This document shows, piece by piece, positions 6,089-15,300 of a DNA stretch of 18,349 nucleotides. This DNA comes from Clostridiales bacterium (GTDB lineage Bacteria > Bacillota > Clostridia > Oscillospirales > Oscillospiraceae), in assembly GCA_021200895.1 (NCBI GenBank), contig JAJQFX010000253.1, positions 1 through 18,349 on the forward strand, read 5' to 3'. The position numbers and the translations under genes are program-made. Every line of letters starts with the position of its first letter. Position 1 is the stretch's first letter. The notes beneath the pieces are model-generated. The model saw only the letters and a program-made list of their open reading frames with translations, had not been told where the DNA came from and did no database searches.

Positions 6089-7810
6089 ATGAAAATGACT
6101 GGCGCACAGGTCGTGATGGAGTGCCTGCTGGAACAGGGCGTTGATACTGTCTTTGGCTATCCTGGCGGCACGATTTTGAACATCTACGACGAATTTGAAC
6201 TGCATGGCTACAATCAGAAGATTCGCCATATCCTGACGACCCATGAGCAGGGGGCCTCCCACGCGGCGGACGGCTACGCCCGGGCCACCGGCAAGGTGGG
6301 GGTGTGCTTCGCCACCTCCGGCCCCGGGGCCACCAACCTGGTGACGGGCATCGCCACGGCCTATATGGACTCGTCCCCCGTGGTGGCCATCACCTGCAAC
6401 GTGGGGGAGAACCTGATCGGCAAGGACTCCTTCCAGGAGGTGGACATCACCGGCATCACCATGCCCATCACCAAGTGCAACTACCTGGTGCGGGACGTGA
6501 ACGAACTGGCGGACATCATCCGGGAGGGCTTCGCCATTGCCCGCTCCGGCCGCCCCGGCCCGGTGCTGATTGACATTTTGAAGAACGTCACCACAGAGCT
6601 GACGGACTTCCGCCCCCTGCCTCTCAGCGAGCATCACCGCTATGGCCGCCTGGCCAAGCTGATGGCCCGGGACAATTACGAGTTCAAGGAGTTTGAGCCG
6701 GACCATGACGACGTGAATCAGCTGGTGGATATGCTGGATCACTCCGCCCGTCCCCTTATCCTGGTGGGCGGCGGCGTCATCCGCTCCAAGGGCGCGGTGC
6801 CAGAGTTTCGGAAGTTTATGGAAAAGCTGGGGGCCCCTGTTACCTCCACCATCATGGGCGGCGGCGCCTGCCCCGGCAACCATCCGCTGTTCACCGGCAT
6901 GATCGGGATGCACGGCTCCCACGCCTCCAACGTGGCCAGCCATGACTGCGACCTGCTGGTGGCCATCGGCTGCCGGTTCTCCGACCGGGTGACCTGTGAT
7001 GTGGCCAGCTTTGCCCCCAACGCTAAAATCGTCCACATCGACATTGACCGGGCGGAAATCGACAAGAACGTGCAGACCACCCATCACATCATCGGCGACG
7101 CCTGCCGGGTGCTGGAGCTGCTGAACGAGCGCATCATGCTCCGGGAGTATGACTTCTCCTCCTGGCGGAACTCCGTGCTGAGCCTGAAGGAGCCGGAGCC
7201 GAAGTCGGCAGAGGACGGCCGCCTGCAGCCCCGGGAGATTCTGGAGACGGTGTCCCGCCTGACCGGCGGCAACGCCATCATCGCCACCGACGTGGGCCAG
7301 CATCAGATGTGGTCGGCCCAGTATTATCACTTCAACCGGCCCGGCCAGCTGCTGACCAGCGGCGGCTTCGGCACCATGGGCTTCGGCTACGGCGCGGCCT
7401 TCGGCGCGAAGGTGGGTATGCCCGACCAGGTGGTGGTGCATACCACCGGCGACGGCTGCTTCCGCATGAACTGCCACGAGATGGCTACGGTGCAGTACTA
7501 TGACATCCCCGTCATCACCATCATCTTTGACAACGGCACCCTGGGCATGGTGCGCCAGTGGCAGAGCCTGATTTATGACCACCGCTACAGCGCCACCACC
7601 CTGGACCGCGGCCCCGACTTCGTCAAGCTGGCGGAGGCCTACGGCATCCGCGGCTATCGGGTCACCACCCAGGCGGAGTTTGAAAAGGCCTTCCAGGAGG
7701 CGCTGGACTATGGCCACGCAGTGGTCATTGACGCTGTGCTGGACATTGACGAGATGGTACATCCCATGGTGGGGGGCACCAGCCCGGTCACCAATTTCCT
7801 GTTGGATTAA
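6089..7810 (+). CDS. ilvB: Acetolactate synthase, large (catalytic) subunit
   Basis: 573 residues. A ThDP enzyme that condenses two pyruvates to 2-acetolactate, or pyruvate with 2-oxobutyrate to 2-aceto-2-hydroxybutyrate: the first common step to valine, leucine and isoleucine. The N-terminal domain has VFGYPGGTIL (21-30) and the catalytic Glu E53 in THEQGASHAADGYARATG. The C-terminal ThDP/Mg site is GDG (454-456) followed by DNG (481-483). FGTMGFGYGAAFGAK also fits the family. AAGGAGG at 6070-6076 gives a strong start. Length is typical for AHAS rather than for the catabolic AlsS, and the ilvN gene directly downstream confirms the biosynthetic type. It is the first gene after the T-box. Confidence 0.96.
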   Translation: MKMTGAQVVMECLLEQGVDTVFGYPGGTILNIYDEFELHGYNQKIRHILTTHEQGASHAADGYARATGKVGVCFATSGPGATNLVTGIATAYMDSSPVVAITCNVGENLIGKDSFQEVDITGITMPITKCNYLVRDVNELADIIREGFAIARSGRPGPVLIDILKNVTTELTDFRPLPLSEHHRYGRLAKLMARDNYEFKEFEPDHDDVNQLVDMLDHSARPLILVGGGVIRSKGAVPEFRKFMEKLGAPVTSTIMGGGACPGNHPLFTGMIGMHGSHASNVASHDCDLLVAIGCRFSDRVTCDVASFAPNAKIVHIDIDRAEIDKNVQTTHHIIGDACRVLELLNERIMLREYDFSSWRNSVLSLKEPEPKSAEDGRLQPREILETVSRLTGGNAIIATDVGQHQMWSAQYYHFNRPGQLLTSGGFGTMGFGYGAAFGAKVGMPDQVVVHTTGDGCFRMNCHEMATVQYYDIPVITIIFDNGTLGMVRQWQSLIYDHRYSATTLDRGPDFVKLAEAYGIRGYRVTTQAEFEKAFQEALDYGHAVVIDAVLDIDEMVHPMVGGTSPVTNFLLD

Positions 7811-7825
7811 AGGAGGGGAATGACT

Positions 7826-8383
7826 ATGCAAGCAACCCAACCGACCCGTCAGACCCTGTCCGTCCGGGTGGACAACTCCGCCGGTGTCCTGAGCCAGGTG
7901 ACCCGGCTGTTCTCCCGCAAGGGCTTCAACATCGAGAGCCTGGCCGTAGGCACCACGGATCAGCCCGATGTCTCCCGTATCACCATCGAGGTGTTCGCCA
8001 ACGACCAGCAAATCAAGCAGCTCATCAGCCAGCTGGGGAAGCTGTTTCCCGTCCACTCGGTGAAGCTGCTGGACAGAGGCCGCTCCATCCGCCGGGAACT
8101 GGTGCTGATTAAGGTGAAGGCGGAGACCCGCGAAATCCGCAACGAGGTCATTCAAATTGCCAACATCTTCCGAGCCAACATTATCGACGTCTCCCTGGGC
8201 ACCATCACCCTGGCGGTGATTGGCTCCGAGTCCAAGGACGAGGCCATCGAGGGCCTGCTGAAGGAATTCGGCATCCTGGAGCTGGCCCGTACCGGTATGG
8301 TGGCCCTGGAGCGGGGCCAATACACCCTGCGGGACGAGACGAAGGAAAAGGGCGAATACGACTACGGCAAGCTGATGCTGTAA
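7826..8383 (+). CDS. ilvN: Acetolactate synthase, small (regulatory) subunit
   Basis: About 185 residues; binds the IlvB catalytic subunit, raises its activity and usually confers valine feedback inhibition. The N-terminal ACT domain reads TLSVRVDNSAGVLSQVTRLFSRKGFNIESLAVG, followed by the C-terminal ALS_ss_C part (RELVLIKVKAETREIRNEV...). Its size matches the longer bacterial IlvH/IlvN type with both domains. Two in-frame ATGs compete: 7820 lies only three bases after AGGAGG (7811-7816), whereas 7826 lies nine bases after it, so 7826 is preferred; the choice alters only two residues. It starts 15 bases after ilvB ends and is surely cotranscribed with it. Confidence 0.94.
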   Translation: MQATQPTRQTLSVRVDNSAGVLSQVTRLFSRKGFNIESLAVGTTDQPDVSRITIEVFANDQQIKQLISQLGKLFPVHSVKLLDRGRSIRRELVLIKVKAETREIRNEVIQIANIFRANIIDVSLGTITLAVIGSESKDEAIEGLLKEFGILELARTGMVALERGQYTLRDETKEKGEYDYGKLML

Positions 8384-8460
8384 AACTGCCAGTAAATGTA
8401 CGATATGCACATTTTTTGGATAGATATTTCAAAATTTAAGGAAAGAACAGGTGACAAATT

Positions 8461-9513
8461 ATGAGTTCGTGCTATGACATGAATGCAAAGATGTACTATG
8501 CATCTGACTGCGACATCTCCAATCTGGACGGCAAAGTGATCGCCGTCATCGGCTATGGCTCCCAGGGCCACGCCCACGCCCAGAACCTGCGGGACTCTGG
8601 CTGCAACGTCATCATCGGCGTCCGCCCCGGCAAGAGCTGGGACAAGGCTGCCAAGGACGGCTTTGAGGTCTACACCGTGGCTGAGGCCGCCAAGAAGGCC
8701 GACATCGTGATGATGCTGGTGAACGACGAGCGGGCCGCCGAGATTTACGCCCAGTCTGTCAAGGACAATCTGGAGCCGGGCAACGCCATCGCCTTCGCCC
8801 ACGGCTTCAACATCCGCTATAAGCAAATCGTTCCCCCCGCCGATGTGGACGTGTTCATGGCTGCCCCCAAGGGCCCCGGCCACACCGTCCGCGGCACCTA
8901 TGTGGAGGGCAAGGGCGTGCCCTGCCTGATTGCTGTGGAGCAGGACGCCACCGGCCACTGCCGTGACATCGCCCTGGCCTATATCGCCGGTATCGGCGGC
9001 GCCCGTGCCGGTATCATGGAGACCACCATGGACATCGAGACCGAGACCGACCTGTTCGGCGAGCAGACCGTCCTCTGCGGCGGCGTGGTAGACCTGATGC
9101 AGTGCGGCTTCGAGACCCTGTGCGAGGCCGGTTATGCCCCTGAGAACGCCTACTTCGAGTGTATGCACGAGATGAAGCTCATCATCGACCTGGTGAACAA
9201 GGCCGGTGTGGCTGGCATGAACTACTCCATCTCCGACACCGCCGAGTATGGCGAATATGTCTCCGGCCCCCGCGTCATCCCTCACGAGCAGACCAAGGCC
9301 AATATGCGGGCTGTCCTGGCCGACATTCAGGACGGCACCTTCGCCGGCAAGTGGATCGCCGAGAACAAGAACGGCCGTACCTTCTTCAACTCCAAGCGCG
9401 CCGCTCTGGCCAAGCATCCCATGGAGACCGTGGGCAAGGCCCTGCGGGACAATATGCTGTGGAAGGACGAGGCTGCCTCCAGCGATTCCTCTCTGGACGC
9501 CGCTTCCAAGTAA
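8461..9513 (+). CDS. ilvC: Ketol-acid reductoisomerase (class I)
   Basis: 350 residues. Isomerises and reduces 2-acetolactate (or acetohydroxybutyrate) to the 2,3-dihydroxy acid using NAD(P)H and Mg2+. The nucleotide fold has GYGSQGHAHAQNL (31-43); the catalytic domain has AHGF (113-116), APKGPG (135-140, with K137) and ETETDLFGEQ (193-202), whose D197 and E201 should bind Mg. The cofactor-selecting loop is short, VRPGKSW (54-60); R55 and S59 suggest NADPH, but this is not proven. AGGTGA at 8449-8454 supports the ATG. The 77-base gap after ilvN holds only a weak AT-rich palindrome and no convincing promoter or terminator. Codon usage is especially biased toward a few C/G-ending codons, in keeping with high expression. 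Confidence 0.96.
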   Translation: MSSCYDMNAKMYYASDCDISNLDGKVIAVIGYGSQGHAHAQNLRDSGCNVIIGVRPGKSWDKAAKDGFEVYTVAEAAKKADIVMMLVNDERAAEIYAQSVKDNLEPGNAIAFAHGFNIRYKQIVPPADVDVFMAAPKGPGHTVRGTYVEGKGVPCLIAVEQDATGHCRDIALAYIAGIGGARAGIMETTMDIETETDLFGEQTVLCGGVVDLMQCGFETLCEAGYAPENAYFECMHEMKLIIDLVNKAGVAGMNYSISDTAEYGEYVSGPRVIPHEQTKANMRAVLADIQDGTFAGKWIAENKNGRTFFNSKRAALAKHPMETVGKALRDNMLWKDEAASSDSSLDAASK

Positions 9514-9536
9514 TCAACGCTGCATTCTCAGGCAAG

Positions 9537-9568
9537 GGGGCAGGCAGATTCTGCCTGCCCCTGTTTTT
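9537..9568 (+). terminator. Strong intrinsic terminator inside the ilv operon, between ilvC and ilvD
   Basis: GGGGCAGGCAG (9537-9547) and CTGCCTGCCCC (9551-9561) form a perfect 11-bp stem with a 3-base ATT loop, followed by TGTTTTT. It lies 24 bases after the ilvC stop and 33 bases before ilvD. It should lower ilvD expression relative to ilvBNC unless there is read-through, or it marks the main 3' end of the ilvBNC mRNA. Confidence 0.82.
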
Positions 9569-9600
9569 ATGGATACCTGAATGGTAAGGAGGAACCCCCT

Positions 9601-11274
9601 ATGGCATTAAAATCTGCCAACGTGACCCAGGGCGTGGACCGCGCCCCCAACCGCTCCCTGTTTGCGGCCCTGGGCCTGACAGAGGAGGAGATGAACCGCC
9701 CGCTGGTGGGCGTGGTCTGCTCCCAAAATGAAATCGTCCCCGGTCACATGAACCTGGACAAAATCGCCGAAGCGGTGAAAGCGGGCGTCCGTCTGGCAGG
9801 CGGCACCCCCATTGAGTTCCCGGCCATCGCCGTCTGCGACGGCATCGCCATGGGCCATGTGGGCATGAAGTACTCCCTGGTGACCCGGGATTTGATTGCC
9901 GACTCCACCGAGTGCATGGCCATCGCCCACCAGTTCGACGCCCTGGTGATGATTCCCAACTGCGACAAGAACGTGCCCGGCCTGCTGATGGCCGCCGCCC
10001 GCATCAACGTGCCCACCATCTTCGTCTCCGGCGGCCCCATGTTGGCGGGCCATCTGGAGAACGGCAAGCGCACCTGCCTCAGCGATATGTTCGAGGCGGT
10101 GGGAGCCTACCACGCCGGTACCCTGGATGAGGCCGGGGTGGAGGAGTATGTGATGAACTGCTGCCCCTCCTGCGGCTCCTGCTCCGGGATGTACACCGCC
10201 AACTCCATGAACTGCCTGACCGAGGCCATCGGTATGGGTCTCCGGGGCAACGGCACCATCCCCGCCCCCTACTCCGCCCGTATCCGCCTGGCTAAGGAGG
10301 CCGGTATGCAGGTGATGGAGCTGCTGCGGCAGAACATCCGTCCCCGGGACATCATGACTGCCGACGCCTTCAACAACGCCGAAATCGTGGATATGGCCCT
10401 GGGCTGCTCCACCAACACCATGCTGCACCTGCCCGCCATCGCCCATGAGTGCGGCATTACCATCGACCTGCACCATGTCAACGAGTTCAACGCCAAGACC
10501 CCCAACCTGTGCCACCTGGCCCCGGCTGGCCCCACCTTCATGGAGGATTTGGAGCGGGCTGGCGGCGTGTACGCCGTGATGAAGGAGCTGGCGGATGCCG
10601 GGCTCATCAAGACCGACCTGCTGACCTGCACCGGCAAGACGGTGGGGGAGAACATCGCCGACGCGGTGAACCTGGACCCGGAGATTATCCGGCCCATCGA
10701 CAACCCCTATCTCTCCACCGGCGGCATTGCCGTCCTGTTCGGCAACCTGGCGGAGAAGGGCTGCGTGGTGAAGCAGTCCGCTGTGGCCCCGGAGATGATG
10801 CGCCATTCCGGCCCCGCCCGTGTCTTTAACAGCGAGGAGGAGGCCATTCAGGTGATTTACGCCGGCGGCATCCACCCCGGCGACGTGGTGGTCATCCGCT
10901 ACGAAGGCCCCAAGGGCGGCCCCGGTATGCGGGAGATGCTGAACCCCACCTCCGCCATCTGCGGCATGGGGCTGGGCGAATCCGTGGCCCTCGTTACTGA
11001 CGGCCGGTTCTCCGGCGCTACCCGTGGCGCGGCCATCGGCCACGTCTCCCCGGAGGCAGCGGCAGGGGGTACCATCGGCCTGGTGGAGGAGGGCGACCTG
11101 ATTTCCATAGACATCCCCGCCCACAAAATCACCCTGGAGGTTTCCGATGAAGTGCTGGCGGCCCGGAAGGCCGCGCTGGTGATGCCGGAGCCTAAGGTCA
11201 AGACCGGCTATCTGGCGCGGTATGCTGCTCTCGTCACCTCCGCTGACCAGGGCGCAGTGCTGCGGACAATGTAA
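9601..11274 (+). CDS. ilvD: Dihydroxyacid dehydratase
   Basis: 557 residues; dehydrates 2,3-dihydroxy acids to 2-oxoacids, the step after IlvC. An Fe-S/Mg enzyme with characteristic CDGIAMGH (79-86), CDKNVPG (121-127) and CCPSCGSCSGMYTANSM (187-203). C121 and C194 sit at the expected cluster-ligand spacing of 73. The position 73 before C121, which is Cys in PCN-type [2Fe-2S] enzymes, is Gly in VPGHM (46-50), as in the E. coli-type oxygen-sensitive [4Fe-4S] enzymes; this fits an anaerobe. AAGGAGG at 9586-9592 supports the start. It follows ilvC across a terminator hairpin, so it is in the same operon by context but may be expressed partly by read-through. No leu genes, ilvA or ilvE are in the window. 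Confidence 0.96.
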   Translation: MALKSANVTQGVDRAPNRSLFAALGLTEEEMNRPLVGVVCSQNEIVPGHMNLDKIAEAVKAGVRLAGGTPIEFPAIAVCDGIAMGHVGMKYSLVTRDLIADSTECMAIAHQFDALVMIPNCDKNVPGLLMAAARINVPTIFVSGGPMLAGHLENGKRTCLSDMFEAVGAYHAGTLDEAGVEEYVMNCCPSCGSCSGMYTANSMNCLTEAIGMGLRGNGTIPAPYSARIRLAKEAGMQVMELLRQNIRPRDIMTADAFNNAEIVDMALGCSTNTMLHLPAIAHECGITIDLHHVNEFNAKTPNLCHLAPAGPTFMEDLERAGGVYAVMKELADAGLIKTDLLTCTGKTVGENIADAVNLDPEIIRPIDNPYLSTGGIAVLFGNLAEKGCVVKQSAVAPEMMRHSGPARVFNSEEEAIQVIYAGGIHPGDVVVIRYEGPKGGPGMREMLNPTSAICGMGLGESVALVTDGRFSGATRGAAIGHVSPEAAAGGTIGLVEEGDLISIDIPAHKITLEVSDEVLAARKAALVMPEPKVKTGYLARYAALVTSADQGAVLRTM

Positions 11275-11286
11275 ACAACCAAACCA

Positions 11287-11321
11287 CGCGGGAATGGGGA
11301 AGGATATGCCCCATTCCCGCG
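11287..11321. other. Perfect 13-bp hairpin between ilvD and the hydrolase gene, no T-run
   Basis: CGCGGGAATGGGG (11287-11299) is matched exactly by CCCCATTCCCGCG (11309-11321) around a 9-base loop. The flanks (CAACCGTAG after, AACCAAACCA before) have no T-run on the + strand, and the - strand gives only a short broken one. It may mark a processed or protected 3' end of the ilv mRNA or a weak terminator. The hydrolase start is 22 bases downstream, so read-through would allow coexpression. Confidence 0.65.
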
Positions 11322-11343
11322 CAACCGTAGTGGGAGGAATCCG

Positions 11344-12192
11344 ATGCAGTACAAATGGTATCGCGCCGGGGCGGCGCTGCTGGGGGACATCGCCCGTACC
11401 GAGCTGCCTGCCGGTGAGTTGGCCTTCTGGCACCTGGGGCAGATGGGGATGCTTGTAAAGGCCGGGGGTGTCACCCTCTGCTTTGACCCGGTGCTGAATG
11501 ACCTGCGCAATCCGGACGGCAGCACCCGGCGGAACTATCCGCCTCCCTTCTCCGGCGGGGAACTGACGGGGGTGGACTATGTGGTCTGCTCCCACAACCA
11601 CGCCGACCATCTGAATCTGGAGACGCTGCTGCCCCTGTACCGGGCGAATCCCGGTGCAAAGTTCATCGTTCCCGCGCCGGAGACGGGCGTATTGACCGGG
11701 GCGGGTATCCCCGCCGATACGGTGATTGGGGCAAAGGCCCACCAAATGCTGACGCTGGGCGGGGGCGTCGCCCTGACCCCCATCCCGGCGGCCCATGAGG
11801 ACTATGTCACCGACGCCCAGGGCGACTACCGGAATCTGGGCTATCTCCTGGCGGCGGACGGCGTGCGCTTTTACCACGCCGGGGACACGGTGCTGACCGC
11901 CCAACTGCTGGAGGATGTGAAGCGGTACGGCCCGCCGGACGTGGCCTGCCTGCCGGTGAACGGGGCAGACCTGGAGCGGCGGAGCCGGAACATCGTGGGC
12001 AACATGGACTGCCGGGACGCGGCGATTTTCGCTGCCCAGACCGGCGCGGATTTGACCGTCCCGCTGCACTATGACATGGTGATGGGCAACGGGGAAGACC
12101 CGCTGCTCTTTGCAGCCTATATGCAGCGGTGTGCGCCGGGGCAAAAATTCCATATCATGCAGCTGGGGGAGCGCTTCCTTTACCGGAAGTAG
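11344..12192 (+). CDS. UlaG-like metallo-beta-lactamase-fold hydrolase
   Basis: 282 residues, soluble, no signal peptide. The MBL metal motif is SHNHADHL (83-90: H84, H86, D88, H89), with further ligands H151 (AAHEDY), D181 (YHAGDT) and H242 (PLHYDM), so a two-metal site looks complete. The overall layout matches the UlaG branch (L-ascorbate-6-phosphate lactonase and relatives), but many members of that branch have other or unknown substrates and no ascorbate genes are near. GGGAGGA at 11332-11338 precedes the ATG. It follows ilvD by 69 bases with only a T-less hairpin between, so it may be carried on ilv read-through; nothing in the protein links it to branched-chain amino acids. A terminator ends it at 12250. 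Confidence 0.85.
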   Translation: MQYKWYRAGAALLGDIARTELPAGELAFWHLGQMGMLVKAGGVTLCFDPVLNDLRNPDGSTRRNYPPPFSGGELTGVDYVVCSHNHADHLNLETLLPLYRANPGAKFIVPAPETGVLTGAGIPADTVIGAKAHQMLTLGGGVALTPIPAAHEDYVTDAQGDYRNLGYLLAADGVRFYHAGDTVLTAQLLEDVKRYGPPDVACLPVNGADLERRSRNIVGNMDCRDAAIFAAQTGADLTVPLHYDMVMGNGEDPLLFAAYMQRCAPGQKFHIMQLGERFLYRK

Positions 12193-12202
12193 CTGCCACC
12201 GG

Positions 12203-12250
12203 CGACTGCGGCGCAGGCGCGGCTTCGGCGGCCTGCGCCTGTCGTTTTTT
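12203..12250 (+). terminator. Intrinsic terminator after the UlaG-like gene
   Basis: GGCGCAGGC (12210-12218) pairs with GCCTGCGCC (12231-12239). An outer CGAC/GTCG pair (12203-12206 with 12241-12244) lengthens the stem past a small bulge, and six T bases follow (12245-12250). It closes the unit that starts at the ilv T-box or at the hydrolase gene. Confidence 0.87.
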
Positions 12251-12287
12251 GTCGAGCGGAATATTTACAGTTTTTTAACAAAGAATG

Positions 12288-12317
12288 CTTTCCGGTGTTA
12301 ATAAGCTGTGCTAAAAT
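12288..12317 (+). promoter_or_regulatory. Probable promoter of the RND gene (extended -10)
   Basis: TGC-TAAAAT, an extended -10 with TG at 12309-12310 and TAAAAT at 12312-12317, lies in an AT-rich stretch after the terminator. The -35 region is poor (CTTTCC around 12288-12293), which is acceptable for an extended -10 promoter. The transcript would start near 12324, about 45 bases before the ATG at 12370. A GTG at 12295 that lengthens the frame falls inside this promoter and is therefore not the start. Confidence 0.5.
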
Positions 12318-12369
12318 ACAACTGCAACAAATGCAGCAAGCAGTTATTGGAAATGAGGTCTATGCAATC

Positions 12370-15300
12370 ATGGTGAAGCAATGTGTGAAAAAGCCGTTTA
12401 CCGTGCTGGTGGCCGTCATCATCGCGCTGGTGCTGGGTGTGGTGTGCATGGTGCGGATGACGACCGACCTGCTGCCGGAGATGAGCCTGCCCTACATGGT
12501 GGTGATTACCACCTATCCGGGGGCCAGCCCGGAGAAGGTGGAGGCCAACGTGACGGAGCCGCTGGAAAGCGCCCTGGGTACGGTCAGCGGCGTGGAGAAC
12601 GTCACCAGCAGCAGCGCGGAGAACTACTCCATGATTATGCTGGAGTTTGAGGACGATACGGATATGGACTCCGCCATGGTGAAGGTGGACTCTGCTTTGC
12701 AGGATGTGGAGAGTTCCCTGCCCGACCTGTGCGGCACCCCCAACGTCATGGAAATCAGCATGGACATGGTGGCCACCATGTACGTCAGCGTGGACTATGA
12801 GGGGAAGGACATCTATGAGCTGTCCGACTTCGTGGAGGACATTGTCACGCCCTACTTCGAGCGGCAGGACGGCGTGGCCAGTGTCTCCGCCGTGGGCCTG
12901 GTGGAGCAGACCGTGGAGGTGCGGCTGAACCAGGACAAAATTGACGACATCAACGCCCAGCTCCTGGCCTCCGTCCTGGGGACGCTGGACGAGGCGAAGC
13001 AGGAAATCGAGGACGCCCAGGCCGAGTTGGACGACGCCCAGGCGGAGCTGGACAGCGGCACTGCGGAGCTGGAGGAGCAGGAGAATGAAACGGCGGAGGA
13101 GCTGGCGGAGGCCAGCCTGGCCCTGGACCAGGCCATTGCCGCCCAGAGCGCCTATGAGGCCCAGCTGGCCAGCCAGCAGGCGAATCAAATGGCGCTGGAG
13201 ACGGAGCTGCAAGCCTACGAAAACGCAGGCATTGAGGAGAGCTACGAGGAGCTGGAGGCCATGTTCCAAAGCCTCCAGGAGACTGCCGCCGGGGAGGACA
13301 CCTATCAGACCATTTATGACCAGGTTTATAACCAGGTGCTTATCACGGCCGCCCAGTCCGCCGCGGACAGCATGGCGGAGAGCGGCCTGATGGACGCCGT
13401 CACCGTGACGGAGGACAATGTGGAGGACGTGCTGGCTATGCTGGACAGCGCCGTCAGCTATGAGGGCCTGGCCGACACTATGCTCTCCATGCTCCAGCAA
13501 TACATAGAGGACATCGACTTGGATGCGGACACCCTGGCCGGTCTGATTCAGGACGGGCTGACGGCGGAGGAACTGGCCGAGCTGGTGCCCTCCCTCACGG
13601 AGGAGGAGCTGACGGAGCTGATGAGCGTGGTCAGCATGGCGAACACCAGCGTCAGCGATACGCTGAAATCCACGGCGGCGGAGGCGGCGACCACCTACGC
13701 GGACAGCCAAGTGGCCGAGATGGCCTCCAGCCTGCCCTCCAGCGTGGCGGATGCCATCGCCAACCCGGATAAGCTGGCCTATGCGGTGGAGCCGCTGGAG
13801 TCCCAGGGGATGAGCGAAGCGGCCTCTATGCTGACGGTGGATAACCTGACCAGCCTGTACGAAATCGTCAACACCCGCATCCCCCAAATCGAGACGGAGC
13901 TTGCCAACCTGGAAATCGAAATCGCGGTGGCTACCGCCACGGTAGAGGCGGTCAACTCCGCCGTGGAGCAGGCCGCCAACAGCTACACCACGGTGGAGGC
14001 CGGGAAGATCCTGGCGGCGGCAGGCTTCGGCGCCGCCAGCGCCCAGCTGGCGGCGGCCCAGACCGCCCTGGAGGACGGGCAGACCCAGCTGGACTCCGCC
14101 CTGGAATCCTACGAGAGCGTCCGGGAGACTGCCATTGAAAACGCCAACCTGGACGCCCTGCTGGACATCGACACCCTGGCGACCCTGATTTACGCCCAGA
14201 ACTTCTCCATGCCCGCCGGGTATGTGGACGATGCGGAGGACAATCAGTGGCTGCTCAAAGTGGGCGAGGAATATGACAGCGTAGAGGATCTGGAGAACAT
14301 GGTTCTCTGCAACCTGGACGACATCGGGGACGTGACCCTGGGGGACGTGGCCGACCTGACTATCATTGACAACGCCGCAGACAGCTACACCCGTGTCAAC
14401 GGCGAGGCTGGTGTGGTGCTGTCCATCTTCAAGGGCAGCACCGCAGGCACCAGCGACGTTTCCTCCGCCTGCAACGACGCCATCGAGGAGCTGGAGGCGA
14501 AGTACGACGGCCTGCAAATTCAGCCGCTGATGGACCAGGGCGAGTATATCACCCTGATTATCTCCAACATTCTGCAAAGCATGATACTGGGCGCGCTGCT
14601 GGCTATTATCATTCTGGCCCTGTTCCTGAAGGACGTGCGGCCCACGCTGGTGGTGGGCTTCTCCATCCCCTTCAGCGTGCTGATTGCCCTGGTGCTGATG
14701 TACTTCACGGACATCTCCCTGAACATCATGTCCATGGGTGGCTTGTCCCTGGCTATCGGTATGCTGGTGGATAACTCCATCGTCGCCATAGAAAATATCT
14801 ACCGGCTGCGGGGGTGGGGCCTGCCTGCCCCGCGGGCTGCGGTGCAGGGCGTCAGGCAGGTGTCGGGGGCCCTGGTGGCCTCCACTCTGACCACTATCTG
14901 CGTCTTTCTCCCCATGATTTTCACCACAGGTTACACCCGGGAGCTGATGTACCCCATGGCGCTGACCATCGGCTATGTGCTGATTGCCTCCCTGGTGGTG
15001 GCGCTGACGGTGGTGCCTACGGTGGCTTCCACCTTGCTGAAAAACGTCAAGCCCAAATCCCACCCCTGGTTTGACAAGCTGGTGAACGCCTACGGGAAGG
15101 CGCTGGACTTCTGCCTGCGGGTGAAGGTGGTTCCCCTGGGCCTTGCCATCGCCCTGTTCGGGGTGGCCGTGTTCGGCGTGGCGCAGATGGGGCTGGTGAT
15201 GATCCCCGATATGTCCAGCAACCAAATCTCCATCACGGTGGCCATGCCGGAGGACTACGACCAGGATACCGCCTATGCCACCGCCGACGAGGTGACGGAA

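Noticed and set aside
7820..7825. ATG at 7820 as ilvN start
   Set aside because: Only three bases from AGGAGG; the next in-frame ATG at 7826 has ideal spacing. Not excluded, but less likely.
5990..8410. Long antisense frame (about 800 codons) across ilvB and ilvN
   Set aside because: Same type of shadow; covers two certain genes and part of the T-box.
8384..8460. A terminator or promoter between ilvN and ilvC
   Set aside because: There is a T-run (8411-8417) after a short imperfect palindrome (ATGT...ACAT), but the stem is too weak for a confident terminator, and no -35/-10 pair stands out.
9607..12153. Long antisense frame (about 850 codons) across ilvD and the UlaG-like gene
   Set aside because: Spans two well-supported genes and an intergenic hairpin, with H/G/V-rich composition and no recognisable family. 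A codon-bias shadow.
12295..12369. GTG start giving an RND protein 25 residues longer
   Set aside because: The GTG lies within the probable promoter, has no ribosome site, and the extra residues precede the usual RND N-terminus (MVKQCVKKPFT...).
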